The translations under genes were made by a program, and so were the position numbers. Below, one piece after another: positions 37,957-46,561 of a DNA stretch of 64,000 nt (its first letter is position 1; every line of letters starts with the position of its first letter). Source of the stretch: Candidatus Butyricimonas faecavium (GTDB taxonomy: Bacteria > Bacteroidota > Bacteroidia > Bacteroidales > Marinifilaceae); contig CALUKD010000006.1 of the NCBI GenBank assembly GCA_944321125.1, forward strand, positions 62,001-126,000, given 5' to 3'. A model generated the notes under the pieces. It did not search any database. It was not told the DNA's origin and worked only from the letters and a program-made list of their open reading frames with translations.

Positions 37957-38349
37957 AACTAAAAGATGAAAGTTCATTTCTTTAATCTAGATTTGAGTGT
38001 TTTTACCGTGGCTACAAGCATGGCGATTAATTCTTTATTATTTTTTTCATACTTGTAAAATTATTCCCATTAATATATCCAATGTCTTTTAAAAGATTAA
38101 GCCGGTAATCCGTTTCGTTTACTTCTTTAAGACTAATGTAGAATTTATTAATGTAATCAGCTTGACTTTGAGCAAATTCAGCCTCACGGATTAAAGCTAC
38201 CGTGGAGGTGCCGCTTTTTAGAATTTGATTACTGATAACAAATTCTTTCTGTTCTTTTTGAAGGAATTGTGCAAGTTTTACGATGCTTATGGCAAAAGTA
38301 TAACTTTTATCTCGTAAAATTGAATCCATGTAACTTTTATCTTTTAGTT
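37957..38349. repeat. Inverted repeats flanking the four-helix-bundle gene
   Basis: An 18-base core AACTAAAAGATGAAAGTT at 37957-37974 recurs in inverted orientation at 38332-38349 with one mismatch (and AT-rich similarity continues outward). The gene between fills the space exactly: its restored stop touches the left arm, and its start is two bases from the right arm. A 14-base copy of the same motif (40519-40532) lies after tRNA-Arg. Confidence 0.65.
37974..38329 (-). pseudogene. Four-helix-bundle protein (23S rRNA intervening-sequence type), frameshifted near the C-terminus
   Basis: The open frame (38329 down to 38027, 100 residues) matches the four-helix-bundle/IVP family: RDKSYTFAISIVKLAQFLQ, SNQILKSGTSTVALIREAEFAQS, DYINKFYISLKEVNETDYRLNLL. 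It ends early after MKKIIKN. In the adjacent frame the expected last helix follows, ELIAMLVATVKTLKSRLKK, stopping at 37976-37974. A single missing base just before 38050 explains the split. Family members bind no known partner; they occur inside rRNA intervening sequences and as scattered intergenic genes. The protein may still be made in truncated form. Confidence 0.8.
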
Positions 38350-38362
38350 GTTAGTTTAACGA

Positions 38363-38815
38363 TCATAGGCGATTCTTTGAGTCGATTAGGATCGTTACGG
38401 GTCCATCATTAATTAGTTCAACCTTCATGTCTGCTCCGAACTGTCCGGTTTGAACTTCTTTTTGAAGTTCTTGGCTTAAGGTTGTTACAAATTTTTCATA
38501 TAACGGGACAGAGATTGCGGGAGGAGCTGCATCAATATACGAGGGCCGGTTGCCTTTCTTGGTTCGAGCCATGAGGGTAAATTGGCTGACCGTGAGGATT
38601 TCACCTCCTGCGTCTAAGATGGATTTATTCATGACACCATTCTCATCATCGAAGATACGAAGATTTACAATTTTGGATGCAAGCCAGTTAATGTCTTCAT
38701 CTGTGTCATCAGACTGAATTCCTACTAATATAAGCATCCCTTTACCTATTGAAGAAAACAATTGTTGTTCAATTGTAACACTGGCACGTATCACTCGTTG
38801 AATAACTACTTTCAT
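38363..38815 (-). CDS. dtd: D-aminoacyl-tRNA deacylase
   Basis: 150 residues, the standard DTD length. The active-site segments LTVSQFTLMA and the Gly-cisPro region NDGPVTILIDS are intact, and the N-terminus MKVVIQRVIRASVTIE is typical. The enzyme frees tRNA from D-amino acids and glycine mischarged onto tRNA-Ala. It lies downstream of an aminotransferase gene but a strong hairpin separates them. Confidence 0.96.
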   Translation of the reverse strand: MKVVIQRVIRASVTIEQQLFSSIGKGMLILVGIQSDDTDEDINWLASKIVNLRIFDDENGVMNKSILDAGGEILTVSQFTLMARTKKGNRPSYIDAAPPAISVPLYEKFVTTLSQELQKEVQTGQFGADMKVELINDGPVTILIDSKNRL

Positions 38816-38835
38816 TTTGAATTTAGTCTTAAAAT

Positions 38836-38878
38836 TTAGAGTGAAATATATGAATTTTATTCATATACTCCACTCTAA
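38836..38878 (-). terminator. Two-step hairpin between the aminotransferase gene and dtd
   Basis: An 8-bp outer stem (38836-38843 with 38871-38878) encloses a 9-bp inner stem (38847-38855 with 38859-38867) with a 3-base loop. The sequence after it on the minus strand is A/T-rich rather than a clean T-run, so it may be a terminator or a processing site. Confidence 0.6.
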
Positions 38879-38903
38879 GCTTTAAATTTTTCTATATTCT
38901 AAA

Positions 38904-40127
38904 TTATTTTTTTCTAGCGTATAGTTCTTTTATTGCATCGGCCAATCTCTTAACACCTTCGATATTCATTTCCTCGCTCATGTAAGAGAAGTTGATACGC
39001 ATGGTATTTTTACCTTGACCGTTAACGAAGAATACGGTTCCAAGTACAAATGCCACGTTCTTTTCGATAGCGATTTGGAATAATTCCTCTGCATCGTATC
39101 CTTCCGGCAATGTCAAGAACAAGAATAAACCACCTTCCGGGCGGGTCCAAGTAACACCTTCCGGCATATATTTCTCGAAAGCACCTAGCATGGCCTCCAA
39201 TTTACTACGATACATGTCAACGATTTTCTTCACGTTTGCATCGAAGTAGTTTTTCTGGAAGAATTTAACCGTGATTTTCTGTAAGAAAGCAGAGGTACAA
39301 AGGTCTGTACTTTGTTTTGCTTTCACGAAGTTGTCGATCACCATCGGGTGTGCAAGAACCCAACCCATTCGGAATCCCGGCATAAATATTTTAGAGAAAG
39401 TTCCTAGTGTAATTACGTTCCCCTCTCCGTTATCCAAATCATATAACATACGTTGCGGTTTTCCGGAGAAACGCAGTTCACGGTAAGGACTATCTTCGAC
39501 AATCATGATTTCGTATTTCTTGGCGATATTCAAGATTTCGATTCTTCTGGCTTCCGGCATGGTCATACCTGCAGGGTTCTGGAAGTCCGGAATCAAATAA
39601 ATGAATTTCGGTTTTTCACCTTTAGCCTTCATCTCGGCCAAAGTCTTTTCCAGTTCCACGGCACTCATTCCTTGTTCGTCTTGAGGAATACCAACGCCTA
39701 CACCACCGTAAGAGTTGAATGCTCCAAGGGCTCCAAGATAAGAAGGTAATTCGCAAATATATTTATCTCCACGGTTCAAGAAAATCTTACCAACAGTGTC
39801 CAAACCTTGTTGAGAAGAAGTGATGATCGTGATATTTTCTTTCGTAACATAGCTCAAGCCTTGATCCCGGTAACGTTGAGCAAGGATTTCCAATAATTCA
39901 GGAACTCCCTCGGTTGAACCGTACTGGCAAGCAGCAGCACCATCCGTGGCAATTACTTCCGCACAGATTTCTTGTAATTGTTCTAGCGGGAAAGATTCTT
40001 TAGCAGGAAGACCTCCGGCGAAAGAAATAATTTCCGGCTTTTGAGTTAATTTCAACAACTCTCTGATAGCAGAGCGCTTCATCCCTTTGGCGCTGTCTGA
40101 TAAAATTTCTTTGTAGTCGCTAACCAT
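38904..40127 (-). CDS. PLP-dependent aminotransferase, class I/II (MocR-like catalytic fold, 2-aminoadipate type)
   Basis: 407 residues. Fold type I features: ISFAGGLPAKESFP near the N-terminus, ITSSQQGLDTVGKIFLNRGD, YLIPDFQNPAGMTM, VEDSPYRELRFSG and the PLP lysine in TLGTFSKIFMPGFRMGW, then MRINFSYM with the substrate-carboxylate Arg. This subgroup includes 2-aminoadipate and aromatic or branched-chain amino acid transaminases; the exact substrate cannot be read. No DNA-binding domain is fused. Encoded alone. Confidence 0.92.
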   Translation of the reverse strand: MVSDYKEILSDSAKGMKRSAIRELLKLTQKPEIISFAGGLPAKESFPLEQLQEICAEVIATDGAAACQYGSTEGVPELLEILAQRYRDQGLSYVTKENITIITSSQQGLDTVGKIFLNRGDKYICELPSYLGALGAFNSYGGVGVGIPQDEQGMSAVELEKTLAEMKAKGEKPKFIYLIPDFQNPAGMTMPEARRIEILNIAKKYEIMIVEDSPYRELRFSGKPQRMLYDLDNGEGNVITLGTFSKIFMPGFRMGWVLAHPMVIDNFVKAKQSTDLCTSAFLQKITVKFFQKNYFDANVKKIVDMYRSKLEAMLGAFEKYMPEGVTWTRPEGGLFLFLTLPEGYDAEELFQIAIEKNVAFVLGTVFFVNGQGKNTMRINFSYMSEEMNIEGVKRLADAIKELYARKK

Positions 40128-40443
40128 GTTTATTCTTATTTAAAGTGAATACACGCTGTTAAGTATTTGTGTTGCGAAGTTAATAATAAGTTTTTGAAAT
40201 AAAATTTTTCATATCAGTTTTTTATTAAAATCGATTGCGGTACTTTCATTTTGTATGTTTTCGAGCTTTTTTAGTAATAATTTGAATTCCGAGGTATGTC
40301 GATTGTATTTTGAGTAGAGAAAAACTTTTTTAGAGAATAGTTGTAATGTGGTGCCATAAAATTTTCTTGATTATAAATAAAGACTATTACGATATTATTT
40401 GGAATAAAACGTTTTTTCGATTAGTTTTGCAAACCAAACAAAG

Positions 40444-40515
40444 GCCCTTGTAGTTCAACGGATAGAACGGAAGTTTCCTAAACTTTAAATGGCAGTTCGA
40501 TTCTGCCCGGGGGTA
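40444..40515 (+). tRNA. tRNA-Arg(CCU)
   Basis: A full cloverleaf folds: acceptor GCCCTTG / CGGGGGT (with wobble pairs), D-stem GTTC/GAAC, anticodon stem GAAGT/ACTTT with loop TTCCTAA giving anticodon CCU, and T-stem GGCAG/CTGCC with a TTCGATT loop. Discriminator base A at 40515; CCA is not encoded. Confidence 0.93.
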
Positions 40516-40540
40516 CTGAAAAGATAAAAGTTAAAGATTG

Positions 40541-40584
40541 AAAGCTAAAAGTTAGGTTGGGAAAACTTACTTTTAGCTTTTTTT
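40541..40584 (+). terminator. Terminator after tRNA-Arg
   Basis: Perfect 12-bp stem AAAGCTAAAAGT / ACTTTTAGCTTT (40541-40552 with 40569-40580) followed by TTTT. The rest of the spacer up to 40837, and the 315 bases before the tRNA, hold no gene I can recognise. Confidence 0.7.
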
Positions 40585-40837
40585 AAACTAAAAGAGGGAA
40601 TGGCGTTGTCCTTTGTGATGAAATACGGGGAACAGCCGTTGTAATCCCGGTGAAGATAGGAAGCACTTTCGCTTCTTTTTCGGAACAATTTCGGTGCACT
40701 TTCGATCTCTGAGCGTAGGAGTAGTGAACGTGTTTCAAGTGTATACTAGACAAAAGTACTTATTTGTATACTATATCAAGGTTTCTTTTTGCTTTTTATA
40801 GAGATAGGTTTTGCCAAATTATTAGGATATATCGCTT

Positions 40838-41410
40838 TTATTCGTTGTCACATTTGGGTAACTGGTAACCGATCCGTTTGCGTTCTTCAGTCTTTCGATT
40901 TTTTATTTGTAATTCGGCAAGTGTTTGATTTATTAGTTCGAGTTGGATTCGGGTATCCTCATTTATATCGTTTTGGTCGGTGAATATTTCTTCGATATAT
41001 TCTTTTAGTTCTTTCAATTCGTTTTTTAACTCTGCTATTTTGCTTGTTGGAGAGCTGGTTAGCAACTGTCGAACGGCGACGAAAGCTCTCATGATTCCGA
41101 TGTTTACTTCGATGGCGATTTCCGAGTTGAGAACACTACTGAGCATGGCAACACCTAACTCCGTGAAAGCAAAAGACACATACCTATTACCGCCTCTTTG
41201 GTTTGAGGTGCAATTTCTGCACCTCAAACCAAAGAGTTCTTCTTTCGTCAATTCAAACATAAAGTCTGAGGGAAATCGTTGTATATTATTTTTCACGGAA
41301 CGCTTTAAATATTTTGTTTCTGTACCGTATAATTCTGCCAGATCGAAATCAAGCATGACTTTTTGTCCCCGGATTTCATGAATTTTACTTTGAATTATTT
41401 GCAGATCCAT
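40838..41410 (-). CDS. ORF6N domain protein
   Basis: 190 residues. The N-terminal ORF6N DNA-binding domain is clear (EIRGQKVMLDFDLAELYGTETKYLKRSVKNNIQRFP, FMFELTKEE, then SFAFTELGVAMLSSVL) and is followed by a coiled-coil tail (AELKNELKELKEYIEEIF). This domain is typical of phage and mobile-element regulators, though chromosomal copies are frequent in Bacteroidetes. It lies next to tRNA-Arg, a common integration site, but no integrase or att repeat was found. Confidence 0.9.
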   Translation of the reverse strand: MDLQIIQSKIHEIRGQKVMLDFDLAELYGTETKYLKRSVKNNIQRFPSDFMFELTKEELFGLRCRNCTSNQRGGNRYVSFAFTELGVAMLSSVLNSEIAIEVNIGIMRAFVAVRQLLTSSPTSKIAELKNELKELKEYIEEIFTDQNDINEDTRIQLELINQTLAELQIKNRKTEERKRIGYQLPKCDNE

Positions 41411-41655
41411 TATAGTTGTATTGTTTATTTCGTAAAGATAGAAAAAATACTATATTGTTGCTATATTGAATAATTAAAATAATCGTGATATATAGATATT
41501 CTTGTTGAAGATTGTGTGTTTTGATAATGTTTTTATGGTCTTTTGTTCAGTAAAAGAAGGGGTTGACATTGAAAAAAGATATTTCTTTGCATTGATGATA
41601 GGTTGTTGGCTCTTTTTTTATATTTTAGCCGAACTAATTTGAAAATGTGACGGAT

Positions 41656-42630
41656 ATGTATACTGTAGATGAACTTAGAGCGATTATAAAGGAAGAGTTA
41701 GATAAGAAAGAGTATATTCAGGAACCGTATTCCCTGTTCGAACCGATTTTGTATATTTTAGAAGATGGGGGAAAACGTTTACGGCCACTTTTAACGTTGA
41801 TGGCTTATAATCTTTATCGTGAGGATATAGAACGAGTGTTGAAGTCTGCTATCGGTATTGAGATTTTCCATAATTACACGCTTTTACATGATGATGTGAT
41901 GGACGATGCAGAGTTGCGGAGGGGACGGCAGACCGTTCATAAAAAGTGGAATAGCAACGTGGCAATTTTGAGTGGGGATGCGGCTGCGATCACGGCTTAT
42001 CAATGTATTGAACATTGTGAGGACAAGTATCTGCGCCGGGCCATTGATTTTTTTAATCAAGTTGCAATGGATGTGTGTCGGGGGCAACAGTATGATATGT
42101 TATTTGAAACTCGGAATGATGTGTCGGAGGAAGAATATATCAAAATGATTTATCTGAAGACCTCGGTATTGCTTGCCGGAAGTTTGCGGCATGGAGCTTT
42201 GCTGGCTGATGCCCCGGAACATGAATATAACGCTTTGTATGAATTCGGAGGGTATCTCGGATTAGCGTTCCAGTTGCAGGATGATTATTTGGACGTGTAT
42301 GGCGATGTGGCGGAGTTCGGGAAAAATATTGGAGGTGATATTGTGGCCAATAAAAAGACATATATGTTGATTAAGGCATTGGAACTGGCCGATCCGGAGA
42401 CGAAAGAAGAGTTGTGGGGGTGGATTGAACGGAAAGAATTTGATCACGAGGAAAAGATCAAGGCGGTGACCCGGATATATGACCGTCTGGGAATTAAAGA
42501 GGTCGTTTTTGCGGCTATTGATAAATATTTGAAAATGAGCCGGGAAATTTTGGATAAGATCGATGTGCCGGAAGAAAGAAAGATCGATTTCTACGAGACG
42601 CTGGATGCTATCGGGAATCGGAAAAAATGA
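41656..42630 (+). CDS. Polyprenyl diphosphate synthase (trans-isoprenyl transferase)
   Basis: 324 residues from the ATG at 41656 (an in-frame GTG at 41647 is possible). Both aspartate-rich motifs are present: the first DDVMDD at 79-84, with RRGRQTVHKKW after it, and the second FQLQDDYLDVYGD (about 205-217). It elongates allylic diphosphates with isopentenyl diphosphate; in this group products serve menaquinone side chains or undecaprenyl-like carriers. Chain length is not predictable by eye. It leads a co-oriented run with the deaminase, S41 protease and nuclease genes. Confidence 0.93.
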   Translation: MYTVDELRAIIKEELDKKEYIQEPYSLFEPILYILEDGGKRLRPLLTLMAYNLYREDIERVLKSAIGIEIFHNYTLLHDDVMDDAELRRGRQTVHKKWNSNVAILSGDAAAITAYQCIEHCEDKYLRRAIDFFNQVAMDVCRGQQYDMLFETRNDVSEEEYIKMIYLKTSVLLAGSLRHGALLADAPEHEYNALYEFGGYLGLAFQLQDDYLDVYGDVAEFGKNIGGDIVANKKTYMLIKALELADPETKEELWGWIERKEFDHEEKIKAVTRIYDRLGIKEVVFAAIDKYLKMSREILDKIDVPEERKIDFYETLDAIGNRKK

Positions 42631-42643
42631 AATGAAGAAATAG

Positions 42644-43090
42644 ATGAGTAAATCGAAGCAACAGTTACTGGATGAACGTTATTTGAGGATGGCCCGGATA
42701 TGGGCGGAGAATTCGTATTGCGAACGTCGGCAGGTTGGTGCGTTGATCGTGAGGGGAGATGCCATTATATCCGATGGGTATAACGGGACGCCTTCCGGGT
42801 TTGAAAATATTTGCGAAGACGAGAATAACAAAACGAAGCCTTACGTGTTACACGCAGAGGCGAATGCAATCACGAAGGTGGCGAAGTCGAATAACAGTAG
42901 CTTGGGGGCAACGTTGTATGTGACAGCCTCCCCCTGCATTGAGTGTGCCAAGTTGATTATCCAAGCCGGGATCCGGCGAGTGGTGTATTCCGAGAATTAC
43001 CGGAGTGCCGACGGGATCGAGTTATTGCAGAAAGCCGGGGTTGATGTGGCGTTTATCGGATTGAATGAAAATCAGGAAAATAAAGATTAA
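42644..43090 (+). CDS. Deoxycytidylate (dCMP) deaminase family protein
   Basis: 148 residues with the zinc-binding cytidine-deaminase motif: HAEANAITKVAKS (His ligand and catalytic Glu) and SPCIECAKLI (PCxxC). The N-terminal ERRQVGALIVRGDAIISDGYNGTPSGFENICED is typical of dCMP deaminases, which make dUMP for thymidylate synthesis. Its start follows the previous stop by 14 bases and the next gene begins 12 bases later. Confidence 0.93.
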   Translation: MSKSKQQLLDERYLRMARIWAENSYCERRQVGALIVRGDAIISDGYNGTPSGFENICEDENNKTKPYVLHAEANAITKVAKSNNSSLGATLYVTASPCIECAKLIIQAGIRRVVYSENYRSADGIELLQKAGVDVAFIGLNENQENKD

Positions 43091-43101
43091 ATAGGAAGAT
43101 A

Positions 43102-44700
43102 ATGAATAAGAGTAATTTGAGGGCTTTGTTGACCCCGATCGTGCTAGCGTTGGCCATCGTATTCGGGATGATGTTGAATCGATTCTTACCGGATCGGACT
43201 CAGGTGTCGGCATCCTCGGGAATGTTCTTGCCCGTGACAGGGAGTAAGTTGGATTTGATAATCAGTATGATCCAAAACTCGTACGTGGATACCGTGGACA
43301 CGAGAGAGATTGTGGAGAACACGATTCCGATCCTGTTAAAGGATTTGGATCCGCATACGGTGTACATTCCCGCGAAAGATATGCAGCGGGCGAACGAGGG
43401 GATTGTGGGAAACTTCGGGGGAGTCGGAATTCAGTTCTACAAGTATTTGGACACGGTAACCGTTGTGAAAGTGGTTCCGGGTGGTCCTTCGGAGGAAGCC
43501 GGGATAAAGGACGGAGACCGGATTGTTCGGGTGAACGATTCTTTGGTTGCCGGGGTGAAAATGAGCCAAGATAAGATTCAGGAGTTGATGAGGGGAGAGC
43601 TGGGAACGAAGGTGGAGTTGACGATTGCAAGAAGGGGAGAGCCGAAATTGATCAAGAAAGAAGTGGTTCGTGGAAGTATCCCGGTGAAGAGTGTGGACGT
43701 GGCGTATATGCTGAATGATACGACGGGATATCTGAAAACAAATACTTTCGGCATGAACACGTACGCCGAATTCATGCAAGCATTGGTAAAGTTGAAAGCG
43801 GAAGGAATGAAGAAAATTATTATCGATTTGAGGGAGAATGAAGGGGGAGTATTACCAATTGCGATACAGATGATTAACGAGTTTTTGGATGCCGATAGGT
43901 TGATTCTTTATACTCAGGGACAGGCACAACCTCGTACGGATTACAAATCTAACGGGAAAGGCCAATTCAAGGATCTGCGGGTGGATGTGTTGATTAGCGA
44001 GTTTAGCGCATCAGCCAGCGAGATTTTTGCCGGTGCAATACAGGATAATGATCGTGGGTTGATTATTGGGCGTCGTTCGTTTGGTAAAGGATTGGTTCAG
44101 GAGCAACGGATGTTGCCCGATGGTTCTGCGTTGCGTTTGACGGTAGCCCGGTATTATACGCCTTCGGGACGTTCTATCCAGAAACCTTATAACGAGGGGA
44201 AAGAGAAATATTACAATGATATTTACAATCGTTTGATTCACGGGGAATTTTCACAAAAAGATAGTATCGTTTTTGACGAAAATCTGAAGTACCAGACGGT
44301 GGGCGGGCGTACCGTGTATGGTGGAGGTGGCATCATGCCGGACATCTTTGTACCCGCGGATACAACCGGGGTTTCCCGTTATCTGAGTGATGTGACGAGA
44401 ACCCAGTTTTTGTACGACTATACGTTTGATTTCATGGATCGGCATCGTTCGGAAATGACGAATCTGAAAGATTATAAGCAGATTCAGAATTATCTGAAAT
44501 CATTTGATCTGGTAAACGAGATGGCGAATTATGCAGCTCGTCGCGGATTGAAACGGGACGAGAAGGGAATTAAGGAGTCCTATCAGATTCTACGAACCCG
44601 GATTGAGGCGTATATTGCCCGCCATACGATAGATGATGAGGGATTCTATCCAATTCTAGGGCAGATTGATAATACGTTACAGGAAGCGATTAAACAATAA
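43102..44700 (+). CDS. S41 family carboxy-terminal processing peptidase (CtpA/Prc type)
   Basis: 532 residues: an N-terminal membrane anchor (LTPIVLALAIVFGMMLNRF), a PDZ domain (about 95-185; GVGIQFYKYLDTVTVVKVVPGGPSEEAGIKDGD) and the S41 core. The catalytic dyad can be placed as S304 in the SASASE segment and K329 in FGKGLVQ, with Q333 four residues on, the usual Ser-Lys spacing of 25. These periplasmic proteases trim or degrade proteins by their C-termini. The C-terminal helical part fits the Bacteroidetes CtpA length. Confidence 0.95.
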   Translation: MNKSNLRALLTPIVLALAIVFGMMLNRFLPDRTQVSASSGMFLPVTGSKLDLIISMIQNSYVDTVDTREIVENTIPILLKDLDPHTVYIPAKDMQRANEGIVGNFGGVGIQFYKYLDTVTVVKVVPGGPSEEAGIKDGDRIVRVNDSLVAGVKMSQDKIQELMRGELGTKVELTIARRGEPKLIKKEVVRGSIPVKSVDVAYMLNDTTGYLKTNTFGMNTYAEFMQALVKLKAEGMKKIIIDLRENEGGVLPIAIQMINEFLDADRLILYTQGQAQPRTDYKSNGKGQFKDLRVDVLISEFSASASEIFAGAIQDNDRGLIIGRRSFGKGLVQEQRMLPDGSALRLTVARYYTPSGRSIQKPYNEGKEKYYNDIYNRLIHGEFSQKDSIVFDENLKYQTVGGRTVYGGGGIMPDIFVPADTTGVSRYLSDVTRTQFLYDYTFDFMDRHRSEMTNLKDYKQIQNYLKSFDLVNEMANYAARRGLKRDEKGIKESYQILRTRIEAYIARHTIDDEGFYPILGQIDNTLQEAIKQ

Positions 44701-44703
44701 TTG

Positions 44704-45603
44704 ATGAAAAGAATATTACACGGGAGACTGATTTTCGGTCTCCTGTTTCTGTTTCTAACCTTAGGTAGTTTTGCCGATGGGCGTTATATCCCGATTTATG
44801 ATGACGGGATACGAGTGGATTATAAATACTATAGTCTGGGGTTCAATAAGGAACATAAACAGGCAAATTGGGTGTACTACGAGTTGAGTTCTGCAAACCT
44901 GACGGGGAAGGCAAGGCGGAAGAATGATTTCCGGGTGGACCCAAAGATTCTCCGTTGGAGTGCCACTCCCGATGATTATAAGCGAAGCGGTTATGACCGG
45001 GGACATTTATGTCCTGCGGCGGATATGTCGTTTAACGCGAAGGCGATGAGCGAGACGTTTTATATGTCGAATATGTCTCCCCAAGTGCCGATGTTTAACC
45101 GGGGAATCTGGAAAGAACTGGAAGAACATGTGCGTGATCGAGCCCGGAAAGAGAAACTTTATGTGGTGACAGGACCGATTTTCAAAAGTAATAAAGGTGC
45201 GATTGGTAAGGGAAAAGTGACGGTGCCGGGATATTATTACAAATTATTTTATTCTCCTTCCAAACAACAAATGATCGCTTACGTGTTACCTAATGAAGAG
45301 AGTAAGCGGCCTTTGAGTAGTTTTGCCGTTCCCGTGGATAAGGTGGAAAAGATGACGGGAATTGATTTCTTTTCTCAGTTGCCCGACGATTTGGAGCGAG
45401 TGCTGGAGGCAGATACGCTTTCACATTTGTCTCGGGATGGAGAACTGGTATCGGGAGGTGTGTATCGTCCGACAAGAAATCAACAGATTATAGCGGTTGT
45501 TGCCGTAGTCGTGATCTTTTTGGTGGTACATTTTTTAATAAAACACCGAGGCGGTAGGAAGAAGAAAAAGAAACCGACAAGAAAACCGGTAAAGAAAAAA
45601 TAG
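44704..45603 (+). CDS. Membrane-anchored DNA/RNA non-specific endonuclease
   Basis: 299 residues from the ATG at 44704 (a TTG one codon upstream is weaker). A signal peptide (FGLLFLFLTLGSFADG) is followed by an endonuclease domain of the NucA/Serratia nuclease type with the catalytic YDRGHLCPAAD motif (H101 as general base) and the metal-contact NMSPQVPMFNRGIWKELE. Unusually, a C-terminal membrane segment (IAVVAVVVIFLVVHFLI, about 260-276) and a Lys-rich tail (RKKKKKPTRKPVKKK) follow, so the enzyme is tethered with the catalytic domain outside the cytoplasm. It may digest nucleic acid for nutrition or in the envelope. Confidence 0.9.
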   Translation: MKRILHGRLIFGLLFLFLTLGSFADGRYIPIYDDGIRVDYKYYSLGFNKEHKQANWVYYELSSANLTGKARRKNDFRVDPKILRWSATPDDYKRSGYDRGHLCPAADMSFNAKAMSETFYMSNMSPQVPMFNRGIWKELEEHVRDRARKEKLYVVTGPIFKSNKGAIGKGKVTVPGYYYKLFYSPSKQQMIAYVLPNEESKRPLSSFAVPVDKVEKMTGIDFFSQLPDDLERVLEADTLSHLSRDGELVSGGVYRPTRNQQIIAVVAVVVIFLVVHFLIKHRGGRKKKKKPTRKPVKKK

Positions 45604-45678
45604 ATTAAAGGTCCATGAAGTAATAACGCTTTGCTGTTTTTTTGACTTTATATACCTTATGGACCTCCGACTTATTTC

Positions 45679-46200
45679 CTACTCTTTTAAAAGTTTATCG
45701 ATGACTTTCACCATTTCCTCGAATTCTTTCGGGTCATAGAGACGGGTGAGGAAAGCGATGTTACCTTTTTTGTCGATGATGATGTTACGGGTAACTCCGG
45801 CTCCTTGTGCAGCATAGGTGTAGAATGCTTTGCCTTCCGGGTCAAGGAGTAAAGGATAGGTGATCTTGATATCTTTAGCGAACTTCTCGGCGGTTTCTTT
45901 GCTCTCTTTAAAGTCGATACCGAAAAGTGCGAAAGATGGATTGTTCTTGTATTTTAACCAGATGTCTTTTTCGATAAAAGGCATTTCTTCCCGGCAGACT
46001 CCGCACCAGCTGGCGGTGAATTGTATCATGATGACTTTTCCTTTAAGGTCTTTTAGTTGTTTCTTGGTTCCGTCGGGGAACAATAATTCAATATTCGGGG
46101 CTTTCTCCCCTACTTTCACGATGTACCCTCGGTCATCTTGCTGGGCTTTTGCCAGCGAACAGGTCATAACCAGTAATAGTATAAATGTCAGATGTTTCAT
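45679..46200 (-). CDS. TlpA-like thioredoxin-fold protein
   Basis: 173 residues with a cleavable signal peptide (LTFILLLVMTCSLAKAQ). The redox motif WCGVCR sits at residues 65-70 (C66, C69) in IQFTASWCGVCREEMPF, and later GVTRNIIIDKKGNIAF carries the cis-Pro-like region variant (Thr-Arg in place of the usual TP). It belongs to the TlpA/AhpC-TSA extracytoplasmic family and probably reduces disulphides or participates in cytochrome maturation. The zinc-ribbon gene is 17 bases upstream. Confidence 0.9.
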   Translation of the reverse strand: MKHLTFILLLVMTCSLAKAQQDDRGYIVKVGEKAPNIELLFPDGTKKQLKDLKGKVIMIQFTASWCGVCREEMPFIEKDIWLKYKNNPSFALFGIDFKESKETAEKFAKDIKITYPLLLDPEGKAFYTYAAQGAGVTRNIIIDKKGNIAFLTRLYDPKEFEEMVKVIDKLLKE

Positions 46201-46217
46201 AGAATTATGTATTTATA

Positions 46218-46424
46218 TTAGTAACGTTTTAAACTTTTAGGACTGCCACTCCATGAGCAGCCGAGACAATAAAGGGTTTCCGTGTCAAACCCTTCCAAGG
46301 AATCCCCCTCGTGGACGGGGACAACAACATAGTCGATTGTGACTTGTACGAGACAATTATTTCCCTTCTCGTCTTTTACGTAAAAGCGGCGTATTCCGCA
46401 TTTGGGGCATAGTAAAAATCGCAT
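46218..46424 (-). CDS. Small zinc-ribbon protein
   Basis: 68 residues with two Cys pairs, CPKCG at 6-10 and CLGC at 53-56, forming a likely zinc ribbon around a beta-hairpin (YVKDEKGNNCLVQVTIDYVVV). The C-terminus is basic. No specific function is recognised; similar small proteins are frequent in Bacteroidetes. Short distance to the TlpA-like gene suggests cotranscription. Confidence 0.75.
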   Translation of the reverse strand: MRFLLCPKCGIRRFYVKDEKGNNCLVQVTIDYVVVPVHEGDSLEGFDTETLYCLGCSWSGSPKSLKRY

Positions 46425-46524
46425 ATTAAAAATTTTGAGGCATAGTTAATGATTATTTCGGATAGTTGTACGAGAAAAAGAGGAAATTTATTTCTTTTCT
46501 TTTCGTATACGGAAAGAAATACGG

Positions 46525-46532
46525 TATATTTG
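46525..46532 (+). promoter_or_regulatory. Possible -7 box of the dus gene
   Basis: TATATTTG fits TAnnTTTG about 30 bases before the start codon; TTTC lies at the -33 distance. Confidence 0.45.
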
Positions 46533-46561
46533 TTGCAATCGAGGTGATTTTATAATTGAAT

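Noticed and set aside
40432..40439. TAGTTTTG as promoter of tRNA-Arg
   Set aside because: It is only four bases before the mature tRNA, so transcription would start within the tRNA; no -33 box at the right distance.
45608..45666. AGGTCCAT/ATGGACCT pair between nuclease and thioredoxin genes
   Set aside because: Only 8 bp with a loop of more than 40 bases; too weak to call a terminator.
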